Made by a program: the position numbers and the translations under genes. Positions 20,521 to 32,071 of a DNA stretch of 64,000 bases are shown here, one piece after another. Positions within the stretch are counted from its first letter, which is position 1; each line of letters opens with the position of its first letter. This DNA is from Carposina sasakii (lineage: Eukaryota > Arthropoda > Insecta > Lepidoptera > Carposinidae), in the NCBI GenBank assembly GCA_014607495.2, contig CP053148.1, positions 7,502,001 to 7,566,000 of the forward strand. Direction: 5' to 3'. The notes under the pieces were generated by a model. That model saw only the letters and a program-made list of their open reading frames with translations, ran no database searches and was not told the origin of the DNA.

Positions 20521-23324
20521 AAAGTTTCGAAGCCTAGTCCTTTTTCTCTTTTGTCATGTGGCCTATTTAATCATTTGCTGGCATATAAATCTGACAATAT
20601 TATGCCTCCTAAACTTCGTACACGGCTTAACTTATATTTGCCCTTTAGTAAAATTTTACTTTAGTAAGTTCGAGTTTTGGGAGGAAGTCGGTTTTTCGTT
20701 TTAAAAAAATTATTTTACAAACACTTTAATAAAACATGTTTACTTTTAAAATATTAGTTTTATTTTTGAAATATTTCTTAAGATCCTAAGTCGGTTTCGA
20801 AATGCAAAAGGGACTTAAGTGCTAATAAATGCGCACAGATAGTAGCTATTGCAAAATTCTTTCTTGCATTCGAAGCGGAGAAAAAATACGCTTCTAATGA
20901 GGTATAACATAGGTATAAGGCTATTAAATAAAAAAACAATATTGTCACAATTTATATTTTGTTTTGTTCGTCGTGTAAAAAATGCAATTTTTGATAAGTG
21001 TCCGTTTTGTATTTAATGAACGATATGGACCTACCGGATACCTTAAGCCGGATACCTACTTCTTTTAAAATTTAAAATAAATGATTGATATCTACCCAGT
21101 TTGTTAGACCTCAAAGTGTAACGTCTAATCTACTACTCCGATTGATTAATAAGTATAGTATACCTACTCAGTTAGATTGAAATATAGTTCCGCATTTCCA
21201 TTTGCCTTGTATCTAATAGTTACTAGAAATTCATGTTACGTAGATATAGCAGTTCCTGAAAATTAACGGGACGTGAAACAGGAAATTTCAGTTCGTTGTA
21301 GATTAGATTAGAATGTGTCAAGTCAAAGTAAAATAAAATTAGATTCTAATAAGGTACTTATAAAAAATTCCTAAGTATTTTGTTGACATGACAATCCAGA
21401 GATTGTCACTATAAATATATTTATTACGAGTACTTATAAGTACATATACCGTAAGAAATAAGTAGATATAATAAAGGCACACCTCTATAAAACTACATAT
21501 TCCAACCAAGAAGATGTAGGTAATTCCAGTATAAATTTGAAGCCAATCAATACAATCAAAACTTAGACAAGCTATAGAAAGTTTCCCCAAGGTTCTACTA
21601 AATTACGCCTTTGAGCTAAGTCTCTATGTAACTATAAAGTAACATTTAATTAATTTTCCAACTGTGATTGCAATCAAAAGATTCTGTAGTTTATTTCTTA
21701 GCTTATTTCTGAAATAGCTGGGGCTAAGACAAAGTTGCATTATATCTCGATCGAATCTCTAAAGATTGAAACGTTTGCTCCAATAGGAAGCTTTTATTCT
21801 CCCGTGTTCGTTAAGTCACGTGATGAAGTCTAATCAAATTGCTTCGAATCGATGTCACATTGTCTAAGTATGCACCCTGTACTTGTACTACGTAATTAAT
21901 TAAACTAACTAAAGTGTAATAACTACTTAAATGTTAGATCCTTTATTTAAATCCTATTTACGTTTACAAGAATAGGAAGTGAGATAAAGTAAAGCTTGAC
22001 TATTCATTAAACGATTTGCTCCTAACCTATTTCATATAAGCATAACACATCCTGAGTTATAAAGTAATTTCCACTGTTACCCAATCTCCCTAATATTACA
22101 AAAAAGACAAACTGTAACCTACCTTCAGAAGACAATTCAATAAAATTGCAAAACGCTGGATTCCCTAAACATATTGGCGTCAGTAAAACCATTTTCCCCA
22201 CCATACACGAGAACCTTTTCATATATTTGCAGATGGCATTGAGGTATCAGAAAAACGGTGACAGTAGGCTTACCGCCCGGGACTAATGAGGAAAACAACA
22301 GCCAAATATGCTCGTCCAAGGAAACTAGACCTCTAGATTTGTATGCAAAAATATTTTAGCATCACATCCACATATGGCTTAGAAATAACGACGGGTCTGC
22401 ACTGCTGGTGACGTTGCATAGAAGAGTTGGCGGCGCGCCAACCTCCTTGCCTCGTCTGTCTTGCACGCAAAGGAGTCGTATGAGGCAGTAATTAAAAAAA
22501 TATTGGCCCATATGCAAAAATTCGTATTTTCTAGACCATTAAGATACTTTACTAAGTAGGGTTGATAAGTTTTCGCAACTTTATAAGCAAATAGTTCTAC
22601 AGGTACTGATACACAATTTTATTGTAAAAATGATTAATGTAATGTCTTGTAAACGTGGTTTTGAAGAAGCAGAAAGAGCTGTGATGTGAAGAAATAATAA
22701 AAGATTACCCACATTACTGTAAAATTAGCAGCCAATTTCAATAACCAATCTTCAGAGATTTTTTGATCTGAGTTAATTTTTCTCTGGTTATTGAATTTGC
22801 CGACAGTAATCCGAACATTCAGTTTTTGGAGTAGCTGTAGGCACCTGTATGCTTACGTATTTTTTACATCTCATCATTGTTATCTGTTGATTAATAAGTT
22901 GAGTACATGATTTGAATTTAAGGTTTACATAACATAAATACATACCAAGTACTTATAGTATTTAAATACTTATCATCAGTAAACAGCAGACGAGCCGATA
23001 TCTGTTTTAATTAACCAACCCAACATATTATGAATTAATTATTAAATAACTTAATACGATTAGTGTATTTGTATGATAAGTTTTAATTAATATTTTCATC
23101 TGATAATAAAATCGTGGGAGTTAAAATTCCATTTCGAAATTTATTTTCATTCCCCGGTCATTATACAGGGTATAAAAAGACAACGTTGTTCTTTTAATAG
23201 GTACCTCGTATTCTGTCTAACGTTACAATAATTTTTTTCTATGGAACCAACACTGATTTGTTATAATTCAAGTTTTATACTAACACTATGGGCACAAGCC
23301 TGAAATAAATACATTTTATTTTTT
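20521..23324. other. non-coding stretch
   Basis: Mostly AT-rich with no clear repeat. A 60-residue minus-strand frame at 22137-22319 (starting MDEHIWLLFSS) has reasonable composition, but no family I recognise. A GC-rich patch at 22425-22480 includes GGCGGCGCGCC. A TACAGGGTA motif at 23164 could be a lone mariner-type end. Confidence 0.4.
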
Positions 23325-23720
23325 ACTAGCTATTGCTCGCCTGGATGTTACAGAGGTAGGTATGAAAAATAGATAGTAGCCGATTCTCAGACCTACTGAA
23401 TCTATACTAATACTAATATTATAAAGCTGAAGAGTTTGTTTGTTTGTTTGTTTGATTGAACGCGCTAATCTCCGGAACTACTGGGTCGAATTAAAAAATT
23501 CTTTTTGTGTTGGATAGTCCATTTATCGAGGAAGGCTTTAGGCTATATATCATCACAGTGCGACCAATAGGGACGAAGAATAAGAGGAAAATGTGGAAAA
23601 AACGGGGAAAATTATTCAACTTTGGAGACTTCCGTTGCGTGCGCTGCGTAAACGGTTCAAGTTATCCAAAAAATATGTATGAAAGAATAAAATGACGTAG
23701 AAATGATATGAAAGAAAAAA

Positions 23721-23938
23721 ATTGAAGGTCTAGACTGCCTGATGCAGAACCCTTAGCAGCCCAGCTAAACTTTGAGAGATATGAAAATACCGTCTTAGGA
23801 AAAGTTGCTCAGCATGATAAGCACTTTCTAATAACGTAATAAAATTGAAGGTCTAGATAACCTGATGCAGAACCCTTAACAGCCCAGCTAAATTTTGAGA
23901 GATATGAAAATACCGTCTTAGGAAAAGTTATTCAACAT
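23721..23938 (+). repeat. 95 bp direct duplication inside the Helitron
   Basis: The block 23721-23815 recurs at 23844-23938 with a handful of substitutions, separated by 28 bp. Both hold the coding motif for [14 protein letters not shown]. Confidence 0.85.
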
Positions 23939-24157
23939 TTTAAAAGAATTCAATTCCCTGTTAAGTTATCTTTTGCTGTAACAATTAATAAATCACAGGG
24001 GCAAACGTTTAAACACGTTGGAATTGACTTACGTCAAGACTGCTTTTCACACGGCCAATTATATGTCGCGTTGTCAAGATCGGGTTGCGGAGAAAATCAG
24101 TATGTTCTTCTGCCACAAGAAAATAAAACAAAAAATATAATTTATTCTGTTTGTTGA
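23862..24157 (+). pseudogene. C-terminal remnant of Helitron Pif1-like helicase
   Basis: The translated strand reads through [18 protein letters not shown] and then [16 protein letters not shown], motifs V and VI of the Pif1-type helicase of Helitron RepHel proteins, and stops at TGA (24155-24157) just before the 3' terminal hairpin. All upstream Rep and helicase motifs are missing. Confidence 0.85.
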
Positions 24158-24275
24158 CGCGGACGAAGTCGCGGGCAACAGCTAGTATGCATATAAAATT
24201 TCATAAATATCGGTCAAGCCGTTTCGGAGGAGTATGGTAACTAACATTTTGACACGAGAATTTTATATATGTATA

Positions 24276-24730
24276 CCTAAGATTGTAAAACAAACGCTGT
24301 ACGTGCCTAGGCAGAAGGCTGACAAAGCTCAGTCCAGCTTCTAATCTTATTTAAGTAGAACCTATAGGCTTTCCGAATAATATCATCAATTTTACAGCTA
24401 AAAACGATGATGGAAAATAAATGAGAGATGAAATACAAAGAAAAATAAAATCCTCTTCCACGAAAATATTAGGCTATGAAAAATTTGAGAGCTCTTAAAT
24501 TATAAAACGGAAGATTATAATCCTATTTATTTTTAAAGAAATAGGTACTCACAGTCCACTCAGACGGAGACGAAAGCTCTTTCTAGTATATGAAATTTGA
24601 ATACAACCGAAGAAACATATTTGATGTTATTTAGAACGAAAACTCTACAAAAAATTCTACTTTTATTATTGTAGTCAAGCTTTTGTCCAGCGTCGTAATA
24701 TCTCCGCTGCCAGCGTACGTATATTTTGTT
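24276..24730. other. non-coding stretch
   Basis: No gene or clear repeat seen. Confidence 0.45.
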
Positions 24731-25642
24731 AACCGACTTCAAAAAGAGAGGTTATCAATTCGTCTGTATGTTTTTTTTTTTTTTTATGTGTGTTACCTCA
24801 GAACTCCGTCGTTTATGAACCGATCATGGTATTCTTCCAGGTTGGTCCCATATTCACCACATCAGGATCTGATGATGGGATCTTGGAGAAATCGAGGGCA
24901 ATCCTCAAATATTGTAGGCACATGTAGTCTGTTTTTATACTTTTACTGAGCGTTTTGATCACCTACATTTGAAACATAATATCTGATGATGGAATCTCTA
25001 AGGAATCTAGGGATATCCTCAATTATAAAGGGCACGAGTAGTCCGTTTTTAGATTTTTATAGAGAATTTTGGTCAGCTACACATAATATAAAGGAAACGA
25101 GGGTCTGATGATGGAGCTGCCGAAAAACAGATAGTGGAACTTTTTAGTAACAAAATCCCCCTATGGCAGGGGGAGGCCTACGTCCAGTAGTGGACTGCAA
25201 TAGGCTTATGAAGATGAAGATAATTGTGTTAAGTCGTGAAATTGTATGTTGCGTTAAGCCGTGTCCGAAGTAAGATGGTTATAGAGGAAGAGGTAGACAT
25301 GAGAATAACGAGATGACGGATAATACGGATGAATGAAAGAAGAGTACCTACATATTGCATCGACCTCAAATTATTGGGAACAGGGCAGGAAGAAGGAGTG
25401 TAATTATATGTTGCTTAAATAAGAGTGTATATGGCTGTTGTGCTGCCAAATCTCTTATATTCCTCCGAGGCGTGGTGCATGTACCGTCGCCACATACGCA
25501 CTCTGGATCGATTCTACCTCATCAAATGCCTCCGATCCAGCATGAACGCCAATTTAGTAATATCTAGGAGTGGAAGTGGTCGCCATGACCGAAATCGGTC
25601 GGAGGTCATCATTATCATCATCATCATCATATTGTCAGACGT
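24731..25642 (+). repeat. R1 dispersed repeat, copy 2, uninterrupted
   Basis: It runs from AACCGACTTCAAAAAGAGAG to ATTGTCAGACGT and aligns with both parts of copy 1. At the BEL/Pao target it reads GGTTATAGAGGAAGAGGTAG, the unfilled site. It also holds the S1-like GGAGGCCTACGTCCAGTAGT motif (about 25168-25230) and the worn [19 protein letters not shown] frame. R1 may be a LINE 3' part; its full parent is not in the window. Confidence 0.85.
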
Positions 25643-25767
25643 TTTTTCGTTTAAAAAAAATTATTAACGACAACTATATTCGATTAAGCCTGCCAATTAT
25701 GTCTCAAAACTTTGCTTGAAGGAGACGAAAACATTGTTAGTTACTGGAACCCGTTGTGGTTAATATT

Positions 25768-25925
25768 AGTGAAGTTTATCACTAGAGGGATTTGGCACAC
25801 TGGATGGATTCTGTGGTCAGGCCAAATCAACAGCCCGCATGACCCGTATCCTATGCTTCTGCTTTGACCTGACCGCAAATTGCATCCTATGTGCCAATAG
25901 TACTTTAGCGATAAACTTCTCTGTC
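25768..25925. repeat. imperfect palindrome, about 62 bp arms
   Basis: GAAGTTTATCACTAGAGGGA, TTTGGCACACTGGATG and GGTCAGGCCAAA on the left are mirrored by TTTGACCTGACC, CATCCTATGTGCCAATAGT and AGCGATAAACTTC on the right. It looks like a worn MITE; a hairpin RNA is possible but unsupported. Confidence 0.6.
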
Positions 25926-26321
25926 AGGCACTAGTGAACAGTTACAATGTTTTTTCTAAAAAAATAAAAGCTCATCTTAAAAAAAAAAAACCTTTCTAAA
26001 AACAAGCTTATTATTTGTTAATCAAATGAACTAATATATCATTCAAATTTTATTTATCATTCAAACATATTTTTACGCATTTTATACAATATATAGGTAG
26101 TAAAACTATTGTATACACTATAAATAGTTATGTATAATCAAAATATTATTTAGATATTCCAATTATCATTTTCGAACGCTTGTTTAATGTAAAGGGCGTT
26201 TTTCCACTAGACGACACGGCCACGACACGACCACGACAAAGACACGACCACGGCTTTTTGGAAGCAAAAATGTATTTAAATAGTATGGCTCGTTTTGCTA
26301 TTAGACAACACGGCCACGTCG

Positions 26322-28511
26322 CACAGTGGTCCCGATTTTTAATATAGTGGGCATAGGATCAAACTTTTTTTAGCAAAACAAATATTAATACGTTGACAGC
26401 TGGACATATAAAGCGTTCTTTGCAGCTTTTAGTTCTTTGTTAGTACCTCCTTGTGCACTCCATATTTCAAAGTCCGAGTTGTAGGATTATGTAAAAAACA
26501 TTCCATGCAACGGATCCATATGTGAAGCGAAGAAATCCCATATTTATAAATATCTTCACGAACTGGTCTTGAAAATACTTCTGGTAGCTTATTCATCTCA
26601 GTTGGCTTCGCAAGGCAAATATTGCAGGTTGATGCAGAGAATGTATCTGTTATAATAGTGGCCACTTTTCCGTCAATCATTGTCATATGAAGATTATGAT
26701 TGATCTCCAGTCCAGCCCATTTCGGTGAAGTGATGTTATCTATCTCTCCTTTTAATGCAGCTTCTACTTGCTTGATATATTCCGCAGTCTCCTTGCAAAA
26801 TTCAAACTTGATAGGCCTACAGAAAATTGTAGAAGAAGGCTTCGGGTTTTCCCATATGGTACAATGATTGGAAACTAGTTTGAGGGGGACAAGGCTTGAC
26901 ATAAAAACTGAGTCATCGAAACTTACATCTTCGCTTCTTTGCTTGTCGGTGCTTTTTGAAGAAGCTCCGTCAAAACCCCATTTTCTTATCAACTTTAATC
27001 CCTCGGCTGATGAATCAACTTGAGAGCCAACAACTTGAAGAATCTTCTGAACTGTCAAATCCAATAATGCTTGAAGCTTCACTTTGGTACCTCTTTCAGA
27101 TGTTTCTATGTCCTCTGGATAGCATCTCTTCTTAGCTTCAAGGAGTTTATGATAAGATGGCAAAACAGAAACACCATAATCAGCTAGTACATTTCTTAAA
27201 CATGAGTACTTCCACTAAGACATATTCAGTTATGTATATAGGGCTAAAGCATATCATGATTGATCAAGGGATTTTTTCTTCTTCTTCTCGAATAATGCGC
27301 TTTGAACAACTGCGATACTGTCAGGATTCTTCATTATATGATCAACAACACAAGCTAAATCATTATTTTCGTCGATTTTTAACCTTGTCACTAATGCAAA
27401 AGTAAGTTCATCTGTAGTGTACTCTAAAAATGACGCTGAACATCTTTTTTTCTGTCTGTTGCCGACGTCGGTAAAAGGTTTCCTTATCTGGATCTCAGTA
27501 GATGTGCCTACAGATATAATACTCGATGATCCAGGTATTTCAATTGCTGCGGGAGAATTTTCTTCTAACATTCTCACTAATTAAACCAGAAGCTCGAAAA
27601 ACCTCTGATAAGTTTATATTCGTGCAATGTGGCCATTTAATATTTGACTCTAACCACTCAACATATCGGTTGATGAAAGTCTTCTGACTTCTGGAAGCAC
27701 TGGTACATCTACGATGTAGATTTGTGACGGTATTCTTCGAAAAGGTCTTGACTGCTTCTAAATCTTCTGAACACATTTCCAGTGGGACGTGATGTATTAT
27801 AGCTTCATAAAGTCGGGACCAATTTTTCAAATCTCCTTCACTACGAAGAAACATGAAAATATCCAAGTTCGTTACTAATGCAGCCATTATTTACTTCAGG
27901 TAACTTCAAAATTGTTCAGATGTTGCTTCTTCAAGGGTTGAGAAACGAATGCCCGCTACTTTACTCACATAGGTATTTATAGCAAATAATCTGTCGCAAC
28001 CAGTAACACGCAGTGAGTACACATCCGAGTCGACATGTGGCGGGGGTGGGGGTAAATTCATTTAATACTGCTGCAAGGCTCTGCGCACTTTTTGTTTGCT
28101 GGAGCGCTGGGTGCGCGAGATCGTGCGTGCCTATTTGTATGAACAATTGTAAAAATATGAGTAAAAACAAGTATTAAAACAAATAACAATCAAAAAATCG
28201 CAGGCCCCAAGGCTGCAAGTATACGCATAAAAATGTTATGTTGTTGTGTCAAGGACAATAATCCCTTACCACCTTATGAGGTTTGACTGCTAATTTTTGG
28301 TAATCAACGAAGAAAAAAAATAAAATAGATTTTCTCCCATACATTTTTTTCTTAAATATATTTTTTTATTATGAAGGAGTCATTTTTATGAAAAAAAAAA
28401 TCAGAATAAATGTTAATCAGCATTCAATTTGCTATCAATAGAAATTTTTTATTTGGAGAAATTTGCAACTTTGATCCTATGTCCACTATATTAAAAACCG
28501 GGATCACTGTG
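26322..28511 (-). mobile_element. Transib-type transposon (RAG1-like), decayed
   Basis: Inverted repeats of about 42 bp with three mismatches begin CACAGTGGTCCCGATTTTTA (left) and CACAGTGATCCCGGTTTTTA (right, minus strand). The 5 bp CGTCG is duplicated outside (26317-26321 and 28512-28516). A 5 bp GC-rich duplication and a CACARTG-like start are hallmarks of the Transib superfamily, and CACAGTG equals the V(D)J recombination heptamer. The 2190 bp interior holds broken transposase frames on the minus strand. It is too damaged to be autonomous. Confidence 0.85.
26429..27887 (-). pseudogene. Transib transposase remnant
   Basis: Three minus-strand frames carry the remains: 27887-27540 (N-terminal), 27577-27254 (middle) and 27163-26429 (core). 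They lie in different frames, so at least two frameshifts or small deletions separate them. The core has KWGFDGASSKS, fitting the first catalytic Asp of the Transib/RAG1 family; TMIDGKVATI, fitting the second; a CNIC knuckle; and YGISSLHIWIRCMECFLH, a family signature. The frame ends soon after, about 100 bp from the element end, so the part with the last catalytic Glu is missing. Family assignment is from these motifs plus the element ends. Confidence 0.75.
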
Positions 28512-28545
28512 CGTCGTGGTTGTGTGGTCTAGTGGAAAAACGCCC

Positions 28546-31176
28546 ATAGGTATAGCGGAAAATGACGGATTCACAGGAGCGAATCTGACACAGAAATCAG
28601 GAAATCCTTGTCAATATGACTTTTGAAAGAAACCATGTTGCGACGGGATTAGGGTAAGAGATGATGATTGAGCGAAGTGTAGAAACTATCTACATACAAG
28701 CAATGTGATTGGTCAATCATCCAGTCCAGCATTCCTAAACTATTTTGGAGGATAGTATGTACTATCTCTATGTTCTTAATAAATAATACCTTTATGAAAT
28801 TTGCTTTAAAATTTTATTTCTGGTCTTTCCTTGTTTAGTTAAGTTTCATCGTATTCTCATAACAAAATTCAACAGACTTTTATATCAAAGTTTCTATCTA
28901 TCTCTCTCTGTAATTTTTATATCTTATTCCGTCGTATTTTTTCCACAAATATGAATATTATGCAAAAGTCCAATTTGTATTTAACTGTTTGTCTGAGTTT
29001 TGCGCGTTCAACTAAAATAATAACTAAATCAAGTAGGTATTTAGCCGCTCCACCCCAGTGGAAGCGCACCTCCAGATAACCGTGTCAAGGGTACATCGCT
29101 CATGCATCACAAGCAAGAGCTTCCTAAAATAGGCTGTAAAACACGCTAGGGGTAGTTTTACGGGTATTTAAAAGAGAGATTCAATAAATCTACTCTCATT
29201 ATTATCTGCAGGATGTTTTTTGTCATCAATGTTTCTGATTCTCCACGGCATGTCACCGCGAACATTGTTCTCCATGGAAGCATACCTGGGAAGTGTCTAG
29301 TTTCTATAATATTAAAACGGTCCAAAGTTAATCAGATTGCAATTTTTCGCAGGATTGTACGTAGATGCGTGTGACAAAAATCAAAACCGATGCAAAGTCT
29401 ACCGTGCTTTCGATAACAGTAGTAAGTACATCTCGGACAGTTTCGAGAAAATGGCTTCCAAAAAATTTTACACATTTTTTCTTTTTCTGATGATATATTT
29501 AAAGTTATCAAAAATGTGGTTTTTGATTGTTGTAGCCTAACGTTCTTCGTGCGTAGCACGTTCTTTCTTTTCCTCATATCAATTTTATCCTATTTTTTAC
29601 ACAGTGTGTTTAAATGACGAGAAACAGTTTATACTTAGGGCGTTCATTAATGACGTAAACAATTCCATACCATACCATACCATAAGGATCAGATCATGTC
29701 GTAGAGCTTTTTGCGCTGATTTCAAATATATAACTAACTCAAATTACTGCCCTTATCGATAGTACGGTAGAAGTCTTGAGCCCATAGATTGCGCGCGACC
29801 TAATCAATAAAAAACACGAAACCTAACTTTTAACAATTATCATTATTATCACAAAAATCTAATACGCCTAGTCCTTCTGATATCGATGAATAAAACTATG
29901 TATATGAGCACCCATTCTCTGTGAAATTTTATCCATTTTAGACTCGCATTTCACACCAAATTATACTGAAAAGGGCCCAATTACAGTTAGGGCTTTTAAA
30001 ATCCTTTCAACGGACATGGACGTTCATTGTATTTCCGTTGATACAAGTTAGTTTCACGTAAAACCATCCACGGAATAATTCACTGTTTGACTTTAATTTA
30101 CTGCGAAACCATTTAAAATTGAAAACAAGGTAAATAAATATTCATTTTTAAGAGCTCGAGTCTACATAGAGTATAAAAGTTGGCGTGGCACTCGTACGTA
30201 GTCTGATACGGCGCGGGAATTTTATTCCAGCTAAAAGTTCGTAGCAGTTTTAATTTCTGAAGCACTTGCTAGAACTGCCTAATTTGTTATTACCTCTTTT
30301 AATTTATGGAAAAAAGTAAGATGGATATTGCTATTTGGGTAAAGCATTAGCTGAAATTGTGCAAGTGGGCCTTTAGAACCTATAAAAGACCTATGAAAGG
30401 GCATACAGCCAAAATTATGTTTAAGTTATGGAAGTGAGAAAGAAGTTGTTTAATGTCCTTGTGATACTGGTATAAAATTTCTACGATATGATAGAAGGTA
30501 TTTTTAGAAATATTAATTAACGGATTCTGTAATTAAATCTTCAGTACAACCTGTTTGATGAATAAATATGATACAAATTAATTTCAGAGTATAATTACGA
30601 AATCGGAGCATGAAATCCTTATATTTTCATGTAATCGACACATATGTGAAGATTCCATAAAATCACATATTTGATACATATTACGGCGATAAAATTACAG
30701 CTTATCCTAAGACTTCAATGTTGAACTCTCTTTTTAAGCCCACAATATCGAAATCAATCGGAATCAAGCCTTAGCTAACCGACACAAGAACCAAGTCGAA
30801 TGTCGCAGTTTACATTTACGTTTCTTATCGCTGTATTAGGGCTCCTATTTCGGGGAATTTTCTTTTAGAATACGTAGGTTTTTGATCCCTGAACACGTTG
30901 ACTTCGAGTCGAAGTAAAAAAGGGTTTATTCACAGATATTGGTATTAATACCTACTTCGACTTGTATTGTACTTTTGCCGAGGTACTTAGATTTGTCTAT
31001 ATGTTTCACCGGCCACACGTCTGTACTAAGTACTAACACACTTTTTCTCGTGAACAAACTGCAATATAAACAGCTGTAGGTTAAAATATTATTTCTTCAG
31101 AGATATCCAAACTGAAATGAGAGTAGATAAATTATTTACATAGACGAAGTCAAGGGCAACCAAGGAACCAAGTAAA
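28546..31176. other. non-coding stretch with minor repeats
   Basis: No gene. It contains a truncated M1 copy (29209-29375) and a CCATA pentamer repeated four times (29665-29684). GGGCGTTCATTAATGACGTA at 29639 may be a MITE end. The remainder is AT-rich and featureless. Confidence 0.45.
29209..29375 (+). mobile_element. M1 MITE, truncated and diverged copy
   Basis: It starts CAGGATGTTTTTTGTCATCA and keeps TCCATGGAAGCATACCTGGG and AAGTGTCTAGTTTC, the family landmarks. It fades out after GTACGTAGATGCGTG. Confidence 0.7.
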
Positions 31177-31299
31177 TCCTACTAATATTATAAACGCGAA
31201 AGTTTGTGAGGATCTAAGGATATTTGTTGCTCTTTCACGCAATAATATAGCTTACATACAGAATAACATACAGGCCTCAATTTATCCAGGGAAGATATT

Positions 31300-32020
31300 T
31301 TTATGGCGGATAATTAATATACTTGTCTGGGAAGCTTGGTGAAGTGTCCAGTTTGAGATCTTGCGATCGCCGACAATGTTCGTTGCAGCTTTCAACACAA
31401 CGGCATAGAACGATAGCCTTTAAAGGAAGTTTCCGATACGCTGCAACGAAATGTTGGAATAATATCCCGCCGCCGATTAGGAACCTTAAGAGTATCTCGA
31501 GTTTTAAGGCAAGGCTTAAGAAATACCTGCTAAACTGGCAAAAGGAGCAAGAAGATCTGAGACATGACACTAGTGCAATATAGACGTAGATATTATGTGT
31601 GTATGTGTATATACTATATAGAATATTATATCTATGAGTTAGTGTTTTCTGTATTAAATGTATTATATGTTTAGTATTATAATAGTATTATAATATAAAA
31701 CATTAATATATGTAGTGTATTTTTTAATTTATTAAGTATATTATATTTGTGTATTTATTTGTAATCTGTGTTATTTGTGTCCACTTTTATTTAATTTTGT
31801 TATTTTGGTTGGGATGTCAGTGGTCTCAGCAGAATATCAGCGCAGGCTTCATAACCTGCATATGCTGAGCTGAGGCCATTTCACAACATTTAAATGTTTT
31901 CATAATATATTTTTTACTGTTTTAATTTTAAATATTAGTGATAAGGAATTAACTAAGTTATTGTTTGCCTAATGTTGTGAATAAATTTATTTTGATTTGA
32001 TTGATTTGATTTGATTTCGA
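31300..32020 (+). mobile_element. 5'-truncated LINE (CR1/L2-like tail)
   Basis: A short coding remnant is followed by about 430 bp of untranslated DNA and ends in repeated GATTTGATT units (about 31995-32020), the kind of short-repeat 3' end seen in CR1/L2-type LINEs. The left boundary is approximate. Confidence 0.65.
31323..31583 (+). pseudogene. C-terminal piece of a LINE ORF2 protein
   Basis: The frame reads HRTIAFKGSFRYAATKCWNN and then SISSFKARLKKYLL, the conserved final segment after the reverse transcriptase domain in CR1/Jockey-group LINE proteins. About 86 residues remain, ending at a stop just before the 3' UTR. The catalytic domain is lost through 5' truncation. Confidence 0.75.
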
Positions 32021-32071
32021 CGTTTTATTTTTTCTGCAGTCCACGCGGATGGAGCCGCGGGCGTCAACTAG

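Larger units (their letters stand above)
23401..24185 (+). mobile_element. Helitron, internally deleted
   Basis: It starts TCTATACTAATACTAATATT and ends GCGGACGAAGTCGCGGGCAA followed by CAGCTAG. The 3' end has a small hairpin (GCGGAC/GTCGC), then about ten bases, then CTAG. It sits between A and T with no target duplication, as rolling-circle elements do. At 785 bp it keeps only the end of its helicase. Confidence 0.85.
23325..24275 (+). repeat. older dispersed repeat split by a Helitron
   Basis: The left piece (GATAGTAGCCGATTCTCAGACCTACTGAA) and the right piece (TATGCATATAAAATTTCATA, then CGGTCAAGCCGTTTCGGAGG) together form a repeat I know as common in lepidopteran DNA. It is cut cleanly between A (23400) and T (24186) by the Helitron. 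Confidence 0.6.
26194..28545. mobile_element. palindromic MITE (GGGCGTTTTTCC family) split by Transib
   Basis: The outer parts 26194-26321 and 28517-28545 join into a 157 bp element. Both ends read GGGCGTTTTTCCACTAGAC towards the centre, followed by CACGGCCACGAC-like words. The same family occurs complete at 59019-59103, and single ends lie at 7793 and 58009. The Transib element at 26322-28511 landed in its right arm. Confidence 0.75.
31177..32071 (+). mobile_element. Helitron split by a LINE fragment
   Basis: The start TCCTACTAATATTATAAACG and the end CCACGCGGATGGAGCCGCGG followed by GCGTCAACTAG are typical non-autonomous lepidopteran Helitron ends, set between A (31176) and T (32072). The middle is occupied by a LINE tail. 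Confidence 0.75.

Noticed and set aside
24560..24590. 30 bp minus-strand micro-exon (acceptor ATACTAG, donor GTGAGTAC)
   Set aside because: Too short and without a tract or phase partner; likely chance.
26322..28511. hAT or P-type element instead of Transib
   Set aside because: The duplication is 5 bp rather than 8, and the protein motifs and CACAGTG ends fit Transib/RAG1 better.
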